A stretch of 64,000 nucleotides of DNA from Raoultibacter phocaeensis (GTDB lineage: Bacteria; Actinomycetota; Coriobacteriia; Coriobacteriales; Eggerthellaceae), in NCBI RefSeq assembly GCF_901411515.1, contig NZ_CABDUX010000001.1, positions 868,001-932,000 on the forward strand, in the 5' to 3' direction. Every line of letters starts with the position of its first letter. Positions within the stretch are counted from its first letter, which is position 1. Below the pieces are notes generated by a model. It was not told where the DNA came from. It ran no database searches and saw only the letters and a program-made list of their open reading frames with translations. This document shows positions 1 to 10,952 of the stretch, piece by piece. The position numbers and the translations under genes were made by a program.

Positions 1-419
1 GCACCTCGGAGAGGTCGCGCACCTGGGCGCCGTTCGCGTAGGTGGCCGTCGTCGCGCTGGGGTCGGTCGACCAGCCCAAGAACGTGTAGCCCGTGCGCGA
101 GTAGCCGCACTGCGAGAGGTTGGCGGCCACGCCGTAGGTCATGCCCTGGTCGGCCATGCCGGTGCCGCTGCCGCCGTTGGCGTGGAAGGCGACGGTATAC
201 GTGTTGGCCTTCCACGACGCGGTGAGCGTGAGGGCGTCGGCGGGCATGGTGCCCGAGCTGAAGTTCCACGCGCTGCCGTCGGGCTGGTTCCACGACTGGA
301 ACGTGTGGCCCTTCTTGGACACCGAGGGCGGGGCGTAGGAGTCCGCGAGCAGCGAGCCGTAGGGGACGGTCGCCGTCTTCTGGGTCGCGCCGTCGGAGAC
401 GTACTCGAGGGCGTAGCTG

Positions 420-3180
420 TTGGCGCTCCACTGGGCGCGCAGCATGACCGTCGCCCCGGCGACCGCCGTGAGCTCGTTGACCGACTGCTTGTCGGTGTAG
501 GTTCTGCCCGCGTCGTCCTTCCACCCGGTGAACGTGTGGCCCGTGCGGGTGAAGCCGTTCGGAGTGAGGGTCTTCGCGGTGCCGTACACCATGGACATGG
601 GGGCCGTCGAGCCCGTACCGCCGTTCGCGTCGAACTGGATCGTGTAGGTGCTCTTCCAGTTGGCGGTGTACGACTTGTCGCCCGTCGATCCCGCAGGGAT
701 GGTCACCGACGTCTGCGGCGTCGTGCCGTTCGAGCCGGTCCAGCCGACGAAGACGTGGTTCGCGCGCGTCGGGGCCTTGAGCGCGATGGCGGCCGACTCG
801 ATCGTATACGCGCCCGGGTTGCCGGTAGCCGTTCCGTCGCCGAGGTCGTATTCGATCGTGTAGGTGACGGGCGTCCACTTGGCGTAGAGCGTCACGGTGG
901 AGCCCGCGGTCGTCGTGAGGTTGTTGACCGACTGCTTGTCGGCGTAGGTGACGCTGCCGTCAGCCGAGGTCGCCCAGCCCGCGAAGGCGTAGCCCGAGCG
1001 CGTGAAGCTGTTGGCCGTGAGGTTCTTCGCGGTGCCGTGCACCATGGACATGGACGCCGTCGTGCCCGTGCCGCCGTTGGCGTTGAAGGCGATGCTGTAG
1101 TTGTTCGCCCAGTTGGCGGTGTACGACTTGTCGCCCGTCGATCCCGCGGGGATGGTCACCGACGTCTGCGGCGTCGTGCCGTTCGAGCCGGTCCAGCCGA
1201 GGAACGTGTGGTTCGCCTTCGTGGGGGCCTTGAGTGTTATGGCCGCCGACTCGACCGTGTATGAGGTCGGGTTGCCCGACGCCGTTCCGTCACCGAGGTC
1301 GTATTCGATCGCGTAGGCGACGGGCGTCCACTTGGCGTAGAGCGTCACGGTGGCGCCGGGCACGGTTGACAGGTTGTTCACCGACGCCCCGTTCGAGTGG
1401 ACCACCGCGCCGGCGGAGGACGTGGCCCAGCCCGCGAAGGTGTAGCCCGAGCGCGTGAAACCGTTCGCCGTGAGGTTCTTCGCGGTGCCCTCGACCATCG
1501 ACATCGACGTCATGGAACCGGTGCCGCCGTTGGCGTTGAAGGTGATGGTGTAGTTGGCCTTCCAGTTGGCGGTGTACGATTTGTCGCCCGTAGAGCCCGC
1601 GGGGATGGTTACGCTGGTCTGCGGCGTCGTGCCGTTCGAGCCGGTCCAGCCCGCGAAGGTGCAGTTGGCCTTTGTGGGGGCCTTGAGCGCGATGGCGGCC
1701 GACTCGATCGTATACGCGCCCGGGTTGCCGGTAGCCGTTCCGTCGCCGAGGTCGTATTCGATCGTGTAGGTGACGGGCGTCCACTTGGCGTAGAGCGTCA
1801 CGGTGGAGCCCGCGGTCGTCGTGAGGTTGTTGACCGACTGCTTGTCGGAGTAGGCCACGCTGCCGTCAGCCGAGGTCGCCCAGCCCGCGAAGGCGTAGCC
1901 CGTGCGGGTGAAGCCGTTGGCGGTCAGGTTCTTCGCGGTGCCGTGGACCATTGACATGGAGGCCATCGTGCCTGTGCCGCCGTTGGCGTTGAAGGCGATG
2001 GTGTAGTTGGCCTTCCAATTGGCGAAGTAGGACCTGTCGCCATCCGAACCCTTCGGAATCGTGACTGACGTCTGCGGCGTGCTCCCGTTGGAGCCCGTCC
2101 AGCCCACGAAAGTGCAGTTCGCGCGGGTCGGAGGCTGAAGGACAATATCGGCGCTCTCGTACGTATACGTGGCCGGGTTGGGGTTGCCCGACGGGTACGT
2201 ACCGCTGTTCAGGTTGTAGGTTATGGTAAAAGTATAACCCGGAACGGGCACCCACTTCGCGTAGAGGGTGATGGTAGCGCCAGCTTCCGGGGGATGGATG
2301 TCTACAAGAGCCCTATCGGCGTACTGGGCGCTCCCCGAGGTATAGGTTGCCCAACCCGCGAAGTTGTAGCCCGAGCGCGAGAAGTTATTTGCCGTGAGGT
2401 TCTTCGCCGTGCCCTCCACCATCGCCATCGATGCCATGGAACCAGTGCCCCCGTTGGCGTTGAATGCGATCGTGTAGTTCCTCGCCCAGTTGGCCTTGTA
2501 GGTTCTGTCGCCCGCCGAGAACGCCGGGATGGTGACCGTCTTCTGGGGTACCGTCCCGTTGGAGCCCGTCCAGCCGAGAAACGTGCAGTTTGGCTTAACT
2601 GGACCGCCTGAAAAAGTAATATCGGAACTTGACATCGTATAGCTCGGTGGGTTCGGGTTGCCCATCGAGTACATCCCACCGTCCAAATCGTAGGTTATTT
2701 TGAAAGCAGGACTTGGAGAAAGGGCCCACTTCGCGTAGAGATAGATGGTGACACCGGGTCCCGGGGGACGGATGTCTACCAAAGCTCCGTTGCCGTATTG
2801 GGCGCTCCCCGAAGAGGAAGTTGCCCAGCCCGCGAAGCTGTAGCCCGAACGCGTGAAGCTGTTCGCCGTGAGGTTCTGGGCCGTGCCCTCCGTCATGTAC
2901 ATCGACGACATCTTTCCCGTGCCGCCGTTGGCATCGAAGGCGATCGTATAGCGACTCGCCCAGTTGGCCTTGTAGGTTCTGTCGCCCGCCGAGAATGCCG
3001 GGATGGTGACCGTCTTCTGGGGTACCGTCCCGTTGGAGCCCGTCCAGCCGAGGAACTCGCAGTCCGGCTTAACCGGACTATACTGCACGGTTACGTCGCT
3101 GCTCGACATCGAGTAGCTCGTCGGGTTCTGATTGCCCGAAAGAAACATGCCGCCGTTAAGATCATAGGTTATGGAGTAAG
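420..3180 (-). repeat. Tandem InlB-type supermodules, about 453-bp period
   Basis: Six alternating pairs of two related 70-80-residue units, one ending in a TANW-type motif and one in LYAKW, follow each other in copy 1. Near-identical coding segments start at 648, 1101 and 1554, exactly 453 bp apart, so the period is 151 codons. Identity is highest in the central pairs (about 600-2100), which suggests recent duplication or gene conversion. Repeat number could change by recombination without breaking the frame. Confidence 0.85.
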
Positions 3181-3740
3181 AGGACGCGTAAGGTGTTGGT
3201 TCTTCTCCCTCATTCGCCTTTCCACTCAAAGGCGCCGTGAAATTGAGCGGCTCTGCCTTCAAGCTCGAGATAGGCGGAGCAAGGCTTTCCGGCTGTTCGC
3301 CATCCTCATCCGCTGCCGCCTTCGCCACCTCGACCGTGCGGCTCGCACGCGCGAGCACTTCGCCGTCCATCTCGAGCGTTACGGACACGTCTGCCGTGCC
3401 CGCCTTCTTGCCCGTAACCGTGCCGGCGTCGACCGACATGACGGTCGCAGAATAGCTGTACGAAAGATCCATGCCCTCGGGCGCTTCGCGTACGCCGCCT
3501 TCGAACAGGTCGGCTTCCTGGCCGACTTCCAAAACTAGGGGATCGCCCGAAAGCGCGAGGCCGTAGGGCATGACGTGGTTGCCGCTTGCGACGAGGCCGG
3601 GGTTCCAGGGGTACTCGCCCGATTCCTCGAAGGGGCAGTAGATGGCCACATTCGAGCAACCTGAGAGGAGGTCGCCCGCAACGTCGGCGGGGTTCGAATG
3701 CGCTAAGACGCGCTTGAGGGAAGAGCAGTCAGAAAATGCT

Positions 3741-3749
3741 CCCCCCCCC
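3741..3749 (-). repeat. G9 homopolymer (slippage tract) in surface protein copy 1
   Basis: Nine consecutive C on the plus strand (G on the coding strand). Upstream codons are AAT TTC TGG; nine G lead to a stop about 12 codons later, whereas ten (or seven) give Gly-Gly-Gly-Ala-Phe-Ser-Asp-Cys, the expected LRR_5 continuation. The copy is therefore OFF as sequenced. Confidence 0.85.
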
Positions 3750-5289
3750 AGAAATTTGCCGATGCGGGAAGCTCGGCCGATTCGACAGCCGTGCCCGAAA
3801 ACGCGTAAGCCCCCACAGACTGGAGGCCTTCCGCCATGTCGATCGATGCGAGCGAGGCGCATCTTCTAAACGCGCCCTCGCCTATCGATACGATCGAAGA
3901 CGGAATCTCGACCGAGGTAAGCGGCCTTCCCGCAAACGCGTAGTCGGCCACCCGGGTAACGCGGTATTCCGTTCCCGCTACCGTGCCGGCCGAAGGTATG
4001 ACGAGGTCGGGTTCGGGATCTTCTTCGCCTTCCCACGAAACCGAAAGCGTGTAATCGTCGAGCAGCGTGTAGGCAAAGCCGCTCGCCCCTTGCTCGGGCC
4101 ACTCGACTTCGCCCGAGACCGCCGGGTCGACAAAATGCTCGAAGCCCGCTTCGGTCCATACGGCCTTGCGCGCTTCGTAGTTTTCTCCTGCGGCAAGCGC
4201 GACGGTTGCCGCTTGCTTGATTTCTTCCGTAAACGCGGTTGCATCGATCGTCTCGACGAAACCAAGGGCGGTGATCGACGCGATGGCTGCGTTGTCCGCA
4301 AACGCACTGGCGCCGATGCGTGTAGTATCGGCTGAAACGGTTACCGCCTCGCCCGCGCCCGCCGGACAGTAGATAAGCTCGGAGCGATCTTTGCTGTAGA
4401 GGATTCCGCCAACGGCCGTGTAGCTCGCGTTTCCTTCGCTGGCCGCGATGCCGGTGAGCTTTGAGCAGCCCTTGAACGCCAAAACGGGAATGTCGCTTGT
4501 TTGGTCAGGGACGTTCGCCACGCCCGCCTTGCCTTCGGGGCAGAGGACAAGTGCGCTTCCCGCGGCGTCGAGCAGCATGCCGTCGTGCACGGAGAACGAA
4601 GCGCTGCCCTCGCCTACAGAGAACGATGCGAGCGAGGTACACCCCGCGAAGGCTCCCTCGGCTATTTCCTTGAGGGTGCTCGGAAGCGCGATGCTCGCGA
4701 TCTCGTTGCAATCCTTGAGCGCGCCTTCGGCGATTTTGGTGACTGCGTACTCGTCGGAGCCGCTGACAACTTTGGAAGCAACGCTTACGCCGCCGACCGG
4801 CTTCGCGCCGTGCCAGCCCGTGAGGGATGCGGTGGCCCCGTCGGGGTTCACGCGGTATTTCAGGCCGTCCACCATCATGGTTCCTGCCGCGGCGGATGCA
4901 CCTCCCTCGGTAAGCGGAATGTCGGTCGAAACCCGTTCGGGCTCGACTGCATCACTCTGAGCGGGCTCTTTCGAACCGTCAGGTTCCGCGTCGTTTTTGA
5001 CGAGAGGTACTTCCTCGAAGATTTGGGTTGCAGAACCTGCTTCGTCGCCTGCCACAGCATCGCTTTCGGCTGGCGGCGCTTCCGTTTGCGCACCTTCGCT
5101 TTCGACGTCCGACGATGCATTGGCCTTTTGATCAGCCTGGGGCGATTCCGTCGCACCCGCTTCTGCATCTGAGGCGTACGCTAACGATGCCGGTGCCGGG
5201 CCCGTATACGAGCCGACGACAAGCAGGCACGCGAGGAACAGGGCGCAAGCCCTCCTCCCGTACCCGAGGTACAGGTTTCTCTGTCGCAT

Positions 5290-5673
5290 GATGTAGTCCT
5301 TTTACTCCTGTTAAACTGCGTTTCCCGAGGGCGTCCCTTGCGGAACGGTTGCAGTGTAAACCCACGTCACAGGCGTAGCTGGGCTTCCTCAAGCCATAGT
5401 TTAAAATGGCATAGGACATGTATCAAGTTTATCTATGATAAACCTGCTGATATTTAGCCAACTACCTGTTGAAGCAGGTTGGAGCTATCGACAATTACTT
5501 CATGCTTTCTCCATATCTTCAGGTTATCCGCGCTTTTCGGGCAATCACCCCCTCACAATCTTGGCACGTATTGACATGATGCTGTTACGTTTTAGTGCTT
5601 CACGCGGCTGAACGCTACGGAAGATGGTCTTTGGCGAGGCGCTGGTGGGGCGCATCGGCAGACGTTTGAGCCC
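5290..5673. other. Intergenic region between surface copies 1 and 2
   Basis: AT-rich stretch with no coding signal. It should hold the promoter of copy 1. A 20-bp segment at 5436-5455 matches one upstream of copy 2 (10451-10470) at 17 of 20 positions. It overlaps a perfect palindrome, TTTATCATAGATAAA, which lies at about 5429-5443. No convincing terminator for copy 2 is seen. Confidence 0.5.
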
Positions 5674-8600
5674 TCACGACGCCTCCTTTACCGGTTCGAA
5701 GGTGTAGGTGATCTTCGTTAAGGGAACCGCATCGTCGTTTACGTGGACGGGCGTTTTGTCATCGGCAGCAAGGCTCAGCTTCACTGGCAAGGTCGACGGC
5801 GCTTCCACCGAACCCTCCCCGATGACGAACGAGGGGCTCGACCCGAAGATGAGGTCGTTGCCGAGCGCGACCTGGACCCTGTTACCGTTGCCCGCATCCA
5901 TGCCGATGGAAACCCCGGGCCACGTACCCTTGTCGGGGAACACCAACTCAGTGCTTCGACTCAAGGGTTCGCACTTCATAGAAGCGATTCGCAGGCTCAC
6001 GGGCGTGCGCGAGACAAACTGCGACTCGGCGGGTGCGGCGGAAACCCACGTGCCCGAAAGCGCATCGGCCGTGACCTTGAGCACTGGCTTCACCGGCGCG
6101 GTCACGCTGATCACGGGCGTCCACCGGGCGTACAGCACGACCTCGTTCGAACCCGCGGGCGGGAGGTCGCGCACGTTCTCGCCGTCGGCGTAGGTGCTCC
6201 CGGTGCCGTCGGGCTCGGTGCTCCAGCCCGCGAACGACCAGCCGTCGCGCTTGAAGGGACTTGCGGGCAGGTCGGCCCTCACGCCCCAGTTGAGCTCGAG
6301 GTCTCCCATGGTGCCGGTGGCGTCCGCGGCGTTCTTGTCGAACTTGACCGTGTAGGCCGAGCCGCGCCACTGGGCGTAGAGCGAGACCATCCCGCTGTGC
6401 GCCGAAGTGAGGTTGAGCACCTCGGCCCCGTCGGCGTAGGGGGTGCCCGACCCGTCGGCCTCCGTGTTCCAGCCGACGAAGGAGTAGCCCGAGCACGAGA
6501 AGGGAGTGGGTTGCAGGGCGGCCTTCGCATCGTAGGTCAGCTGCTGCATGATGGGCCCAGACGTGGTGACGGTCGCGCCCTCGGGGGCGTTCGAGAAGAA
6601 GATGGCGAAGTAGGCGTTGGCCTCCCACTTGGCGTAGAGGGTCACGGTACCCGACTCGGCGAGGTTCCTTACCGGATCCTTGTCGGGATGCACCGCGCCC
6701 GCACCGTCTGCGTTCTCCGTCCAGCCCGCGAAGCGGTACCCCGTGCGGGAGTAGGCGTTGGCGGTGAGGGCCTGCGGGTCGGCGTCGAAGGTGAAGGTCT
6801 GGTCGGGCATGGGTCCGCCCGAGAGCCCCTGTCCGGCCGTGGCGTTCGGGTCGAAGCGCACCGTGTAGGTATTCGCCTGCCATACGGCGTGGAGGGTGGC
6901 GGTGCCGCCGGGATCGGACGCGAAGTTGGGCTTGACGAGCACCTGACCTGCGGAGTATTGGGCGGTTGCCGCACCCGCCGCGCTCGACCAGCCGAGGAAG
7001 GTGTATCCCCTGCGGGAGGGTTTCGCAGCGGGCAGCGCAACGTCCTGGTCGAAGGTTGCCGCCATCTGGGCAGGCACCGACCCGAGCGAGCCCTCGCCCG
7101 CGTCGAACTTGACGGTGTAGGAGTTGGCCTTCCATTGAGCGTGCAGCGTCACGGGCGCCCCTGTGGAAAGCCTCGAGGCGTCGGCCCCATCGGCGATCAG
7201 CGCGCCCGAGCCGTCGGCGGCGACCGTCCAGCCTTTGAACGCGTAGCCGTTCTTCGAGAACCCGAGCGAAGCGGCCGAGGGCAGAGCTTGGCCTGGAACC
7301 TCGTAGGCGTAGCTACGGCTCGCGGCGACGCCCGCGCCCGTGCCGGGATTGAGCGTGACGGCGAAGGCGTTGGCGGTCCAGTGGGCGTAGAGCGTGAAGC
7401 TGGAGGTTACCGCAGAGGCGAAGTTGTACGGGGCCCCGCCCGTGGGCGCAGTGAACCAGCCGGCGAACGTGTAGCCCAGGCGCGACGGATTCGCCGGGGC
7501 GGCGACGGCCGAACCGTGTGTCGCGTACCTTTGACCCACGGCGCTCCCGCCGTTGGAATCAAACAACACCGTGTAGGTGTTAGGCGTCCACTGGGCGAAG
7601 AGCGTGAAGTTGGAGGTTACCGCAGAGGCGAAGTTGTACGGGGCCCCGCCCGTGGGCGCAGTGAACCAGCCGGCGAACGCGTAACCCGTGCGCGAGGGGT
7701 TCGCCGGGGCCGCGACAGCCGAGCCAGAAGACACGGTTTGCGCTGCGACTGCGCTCCCGCCGTTAGAGTTAAACGTTACCGTGCAGGACGCGAGTGGCGC
7801 CCAACGCGCGTAGTACGTTGAGTAATAATTGGCCCAATACGGCTGTGAGAAATCCCACTTGGAACCACGTACGGGATCGGTGTACCAACCTTCAAACGTG
7901 TAGCCCGGCCTCGTGACAACCGGCGGTGTCACTACCTCGCCTTCCACGCCATCCACATACAGCAAGGGACTGCCTGTACCATCGTTACGATCGAACCACA
8001 CGCGCACACCAGCTTTCGGTACGGCAACCTCGTCAAAAGGCTTCCTAACCGCACTTTCATCAATCGCTTTGTCTGATTGAAATATCGATGCGGCACCAAT
8101 CGGTACGATAGGTTCCGATTCATCCGCTTGCTCGTCCTCAGCCGCCTTCGCCACCTCAACCGTCCTGCTTGCGCGCGCGAACGCTTCGCCGTCCATCTCG
8201 AGCGCCACGGACACGTCGGCCGTGCCCGCCTTCTTGCCCGTCACAACGCCGGCGTCGACCGACATGACGGTGGCGGAATAGCTGTACGTAAGCTCCATGC
8301 CCTCGGGCGCTTCGCGCACGCCTCCCTCGAACAAGTCGGCTTCTTGGCCGACTTCCAGAACAAGCGGCTCGCCCGAAAGCGCGAGGCCGTAGGGCATGAC
8401 GTGGTTGCCGCTCGCGACGAGGCCGGGGTTCCAAGGGTACTCGCCCGACTCCTCGAAGGGGCAGTAGATGGCCACGTTCGAGCACCCGGCAAGCGCATCG
8501 CCCGCCACCTCAACGGCATTCGTATGCGCGACGATACGAGAAAGCGAGCTGCAATCGGCAAACGCGCCGCTGCCGACATTCGCAACGCTCGCAGGAACCT

Positions 8601-10173
8601 TCACCTGTTCGATCGCCGTGTCCGCGAACGCCTGTGCACCGATCGAGCGCAGCCCTTCCGCAAGCGAAACCGAAGCGAGGCTCGAGCATCCGCTGAACGT
8701 CGCATCGCCGATAGTAGTCACACCCGACGGGATAACCGCCGACGCGATCTCCCCTAAACCGCGAAATCCGCCATCTGCGATGGCGGACACGCGGTAGGTT
8801 GCGCCTCCCATCTCGGCTGACGCCGGGATGACGAGTTCGGCCCCGGGCCCTTCCCCGCCCTGCCATGAAACCGCAAGCGTGTAGTCATCGAGCAGCGTGT
8901 AGGCAAAGCCCGGCTCTTCCCCATCTTCACCCCTTCCAGGCGACGTCGTATCGCCCGGCTGCGCGGGTTCTGCAAACTGCGAGAAACCCGCACCTTCCCA
9001 TACCGCCTTGCGCGCGTCGTAGTCTTCGCCACTTGCAAGCGCCACGACGGCGTTCGCCTTCGCATCGTCGCTGAACGCTGAGGGGTCGATCGTCTTCACG
9101 TACCCAGACACCACGATGGATGCCAGGGGCGCATCGGCAAACGCGCCGGGGCCGATCTCTACGGTCTCCGCGGGCAGCGCAACCGCATCGCCCGCACCGG
9201 CGGGACAGTAGAGGGCCTTCGTCTTATCCAAGTTATACAGCACACCGTCCACCGAGGTAAATGCGGCGCTGCCGTTCCCGACCATCACAGAAGTAAGCTT
9301 CGCGCTATGCGAAAGCGTCGAAGCCAGGACAGAAACTGTTTGGTCGGGAATGGTGGCAGCGCCCTCCTTGCCCTCGGGAACGAGCAGGAGTTCAGTCAAG
9401 CCCTTGTTGAAGAGCATGCCGTCGAACGACGCGTACGCAGCGTTCGATTCGCTGACGGAAATGGAAACAAGGCCCGTGAGGCCTTCGAGCGATTCTACAT
9501 CGATGGATCCGACCGTATCGGGCAGCGTGAGGGAAGTTACCTCAGAAGCGCGCTGAGATTCGCTCCCCCCCCCAGCGATTCTGATGGTTTCGACGGCATA
9601 CGTATCTTCGCCGCTCACGATTTTGGAGGGCACGACCAGCGCGCCTGCGGGAGCCTCGCCGTACCATCCCACCAGCGTGACCGTTTCGCCGTCGGGGTTG
9701 AGCGTGTACTCGAGCCCCTCGAACACGATCGTGCCCACGGCGGGTTTGGGTTTATCGTTGGTAAGCGGGACGTCGTTTTGCGTCTGGCCGCCTTGCTGTG
9801 CGTTCTCGGTTTGCTGGCCCTGTTGGGCGGGATCGGTTGTATCGCCTGAGGTTGGGCCTTGCTTGTTGGGCGCCGGCTCGAGGGCAACGTCTTTCGAGAT
9901 GTGGCCGGGCGCGTCTTCGGAGTTGGGGGCGTCGGGGCTGGGAGTGCCGGTGTCGGGGGCGTCCTGCGTCGGTGCGGGATCGGTTTCGGTGGTGGTTGCC
10001 GAATCAGTGGCGGCATCGGAAGCTGTGATTGATTCAACCGGCAGCGATTGATCCGCCGCCGCAAGCGGAACCGAGCCCATGACAAGACCGATAGCCAGAA
10101 CCACCGAAAGCACGACGCTCGCAGTCGAACGATTGATCCCTCTTCCCCGTATGTTGCGTTTCATCCTTCGCAT
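5674..10173 (-). CDS. Giant BspA/InlB-repeat surface protein, copy 2 (in frame, phase-ON)
   Basis: 1499 residues. Order: signal peptide (about 1-42, ending AAAD), Thr/Pro/Asp-rich linker with the motif NDVPLTNDK, a domain common to all three copies starting near GTIVFEGLEYTL, LRR_5 units (about 190-590), a Big_2-like domain (about 610-690), and eight InlB/Listeria-Bacteroides units (GYTFEGW, GYAFAGW and so on, about 720-1350). A C-terminal beta-type domain ends in TKITYTFEPVKEAS. There is no LPXTG, so the mode of surface retention is unknown. A G9 run at 9565-9573 encodes Gly-Gly-Gly in the first LRR_5 unit and is in frame. By family knowledge such proteins act as adhesins or in host or co-aggregation contacts; the ligand cannot be told. 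Two near-identical segments near 7410-7480 and 7613-7680 show recent repeat homogenisation. Confidence 0.9.
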   Translation of the reverse strand: MRRMKRNIRGRGINRSTASVVLSVVLAIGLVMGSVPLAAADQSLPVESITASDAATDSATTTETDPAPTQDAPDTGTPSPDAPNSEDAPGHISKDVALEPAPNKQGPTSGDTTDPAQQGQQTENAQQGGQTQNDVPLTNDKPKPAVGTIVFEGLEYTLNPDGETVTLVGWYGEAPAGALVVPSKIVSGEDTYAVETIRIAGGGSESQRASEVTSLTLPDTVGSIDVESLEGLTGLVSISVSESNAAYASFDGMLFNKGLTELLLVPEGKEGAATIPDQTVSVLASTLSHSAKLTSVMVGNGSAAFTSVDGVLYNLDKTKALYCPAGAGDAVALPAETVEIGPGAFADAPLASIVVSGYVKTIDPSAFSDDAKANAVVALASGEDYDARKAVWEGAGFSQFAEPAQPGDTTSPGRGEDGEEPGFAYTLLDDYTLAVSWQGGEGPGAELVIPASAEMGGATYRVSAIADGGFRGLGEIASAVIPSGVTTIGDATFSGCSSLASVSLAEGLRSIGAQAFADTAIEQVKVPASVANVGSGAFADCSSLSRIVAHTNAVEVAGDALAGCSNVAIYCPFEESGEYPWNPGLVASGNHVMPYGLALSGEPLVLEVGQEADLFEGGVREAPEGMELTYSYSATVMSVDAGVVTGKKAGTADVSVALEMDGEAFARASRTVEVAKAAEDEQADESEPIVPIGAASIFQSDKAIDESAVRKPFDEVAVPKAGVRVWFDRNDGTGSPLLYVDGVEGEVVTPPVVTRPGYTFEGWYTDPVRGSKWDFSQPYWANYYSTYYARWAPLASCTVTFNSNGGSAVAAQTVSSGSAVAAPANPSRTGYAFAGWFTAPTGGAPYNFASAVTSNFTLFAQWTPNTYTVLFDSNGGSAVGQRYATHGSAVAAPANPSRLGYTFAGWFTAPTGGAPYNFASAVTSSFTLYAHWTANAFAVTLNPGTGAGVAASRSYAYEVPGQALPSAASLGFSKNGYAFKGWTVAADGSGALIADGADASRLSTGAPVTLHAQWKANSYTVKFDAGEGSLGSVPAQMAATFDQDVALPAAKPSRRGYTFLGWSSAAGAATAQYSAGQVLVKPNFASDPGGTATLHAVWQANTYTVRFDPNATAGQGLSGGPMPDQTFTFDADPQALTANAYSRTGYRFAGWTENADGAGAVHPDKDPVRNLAESGTVTLYAKWEANAYFAIFFSNAPEGATVTTSGPIMQQLTYDAKAALQPTPFSCSGYSFVGWNTEADGSGTPYADGAEVLNLTSAHSGMVSLYAQWRGSAYTVKFDKNAADATGTMGDLELNWGVRADLPASPFKRDGWSFAGWSTEPDGTGSTYADGENVRDLPPAGSNEVVLYARWTPVISVTAPVKPVLKVTADALSGTWVSAAPAESQFVSRTPVSLRIASMKCEPLSRSTELVFPDKGTWPGVSIGMDAGNGNRVQVALGNDLIFGSSPSFVIGEGSVEAPSTLPVKLSLAADDKTPVHVNDDAVPLTKITYTFEPVKEAS
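9565..9573 (-). repeat. G9 homopolymer (slippage tract) in surface protein copy 2
   Basis: Nine C on the plus strand, read as three Gly codons (ATC GCT GGG GGG GGG AGC). A change of one base would frameshift the 1499-aa protein near residue 203 and switch it off. Confidence 0.85.
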
Positions 10174-10952
10174 CCTTTATTGATCCAACTCGGTGCACAC
10201 ACGCTGAACGAAGCGTCTCGCCGAGCCGAATTCGCGCGCCGACGTGCCTGCCCGTTCTTCCCGAAGTGCGCGGCTTTGCAGCACCCGGAGGTGCGTGACG
10301 CGATTGCTTTCCCTCGTGTCCTGTTCAGCTGCGTTTCGGGAGCACTCTTATATATAAAGTGCGACAAAGTGTAGTCCCTGATCGCAGGTTGCTTTCCTTT
10401 TCTCAAGTAGAGGTTGAGTATTGGGGGCGATGCAACGTGCAGTTGAATGGTGATAAACAGGCTGATAATTTGCATAACAATGAATGAGACGCGGAAGGTG
10501 GTGTGCGACCTGCACCTTCACAATTTCTTCACGTATGGCACTCGGCAGGCAGGCTCGCGGTGTGTGGCGGAGCGGCGGCGGCAGATTGCGAGACGCAGGC
10601 GACAGGCGAGGTGCGGCTGCGAGCGGTAAACATGCAATCGAAGCCTTTTCGGAGTTCGCTGAGGCCCATGGCCGTGCAGCACCCTTGCATACCATCAGAA
10701 CGCAGGGGGAGCAGCAGTCGGATCACAGCCACAATCGACCTCGGGATAAGTCGCCCAGCGAGACCCCAGGCATAGTCGAAGCTCTGCCGTTAAACCTGGT
10801 TTGACATGACCTCGCACGGTGCCCAGCGGTGACGACGCGCCACGTTAACTCTGGTTCTGACAGCGGATGGCATATCATGGTTGTAAAGTTCTGCTCATCG
10901 TGCATCGTTCGAGTTGTAAAGTTCTGCGCATCGTGCAAGAAAGGCGTCAAGC
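10174..10952. other. Intergenic region upstream of surface copy 2, decayed
   Basis: No intact gene. A segment at about 10711-10785 resembles one at 11605-11680. On the minus strand both give related peptides (FDYAWGLAGRLIPRS and IDYVVGLVGRLFPRP), so they look like relics of one coding family that I do not recognise. A 25-bp sequence containing GTTGTAAAGTTCTGC occurs twice, at 10880-10904 and 10913-10937, with one mismatch, just before the ATPase relic. Confidence 0.45.
10451..10470 (-). promoter_or_regulatory. Sequence shared upstream of surface copies 1 and 2
   Basis: This 20-bp segment, 278 bp upstream of copy 2, matches 5436-5455, 147 bp upstream of copy 1, at 17 of 20 positions (TGATAAAC, two variable bases, GCTGATA). 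The surrounding sequence does not match, so it may be an operator or upstream element. Function is inferred only from position. Confidence 0.35.

Larger units (their letters stand above)
1..5289 (-). pseudogene. Giant BspA/InlB-repeat surface protein, copy 1 (frameshifted at G9 run, phase-OFF; runs off left edge)
   Basis: Reads leftward from ATG 5289 and continues past base 1. It has a signal peptide (about residues 1-40, ending near AYA-SD), an acidic Ala/Glu-rich linker with two VPL-type motifs (EVPLVKN, DIPLTEG), then LRR_5 units of BspA type to about residue 513. There the reading frame breaks in a run of nine C (plus strand, 3741-3749): the present frame ends at 3703, while the paralogous sequence continues in another frame from 3742 to base 1 without a stop. 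That frame encodes the rest of the LRR block, a Big_2-like domain and at least six tandem pairs of InlB-type units (GYxFxGW ... LYAKW). Ten G instead of nine gives an alignment with copy 2 of equal length. A homopolymer sequencing error is the alternative. No anchor signal is visible because the 3' end lies outside the window. Confidence 0.85.

Noticed and set aside
182-1264. Long plus-strand open frames rich in Arg/Val/Gly opposite the InlB repeats
   Set aside because: They mirror the repeat structure of the minus-strand adhesin, have no ribosome-binding site and no recognisable domain; they are antisense shadows of GC-rich repeats.
5743-7821. 692-codon plus-strand frame opposite adhesin copy 2
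   Set aside because: Repetitive Arg/Gly/Val composition following the antisense of InlB units; the minus-strand frame carries all domain signals.
10829-10952. Extension of the ATPase relic to an upstream start with Cys-rich VVKFC repeats
   Set aside because: That frame only reads through the 25-bp intergenic repeat; the family N-terminus (MLKRKQYERL) is in another frame from 10953.
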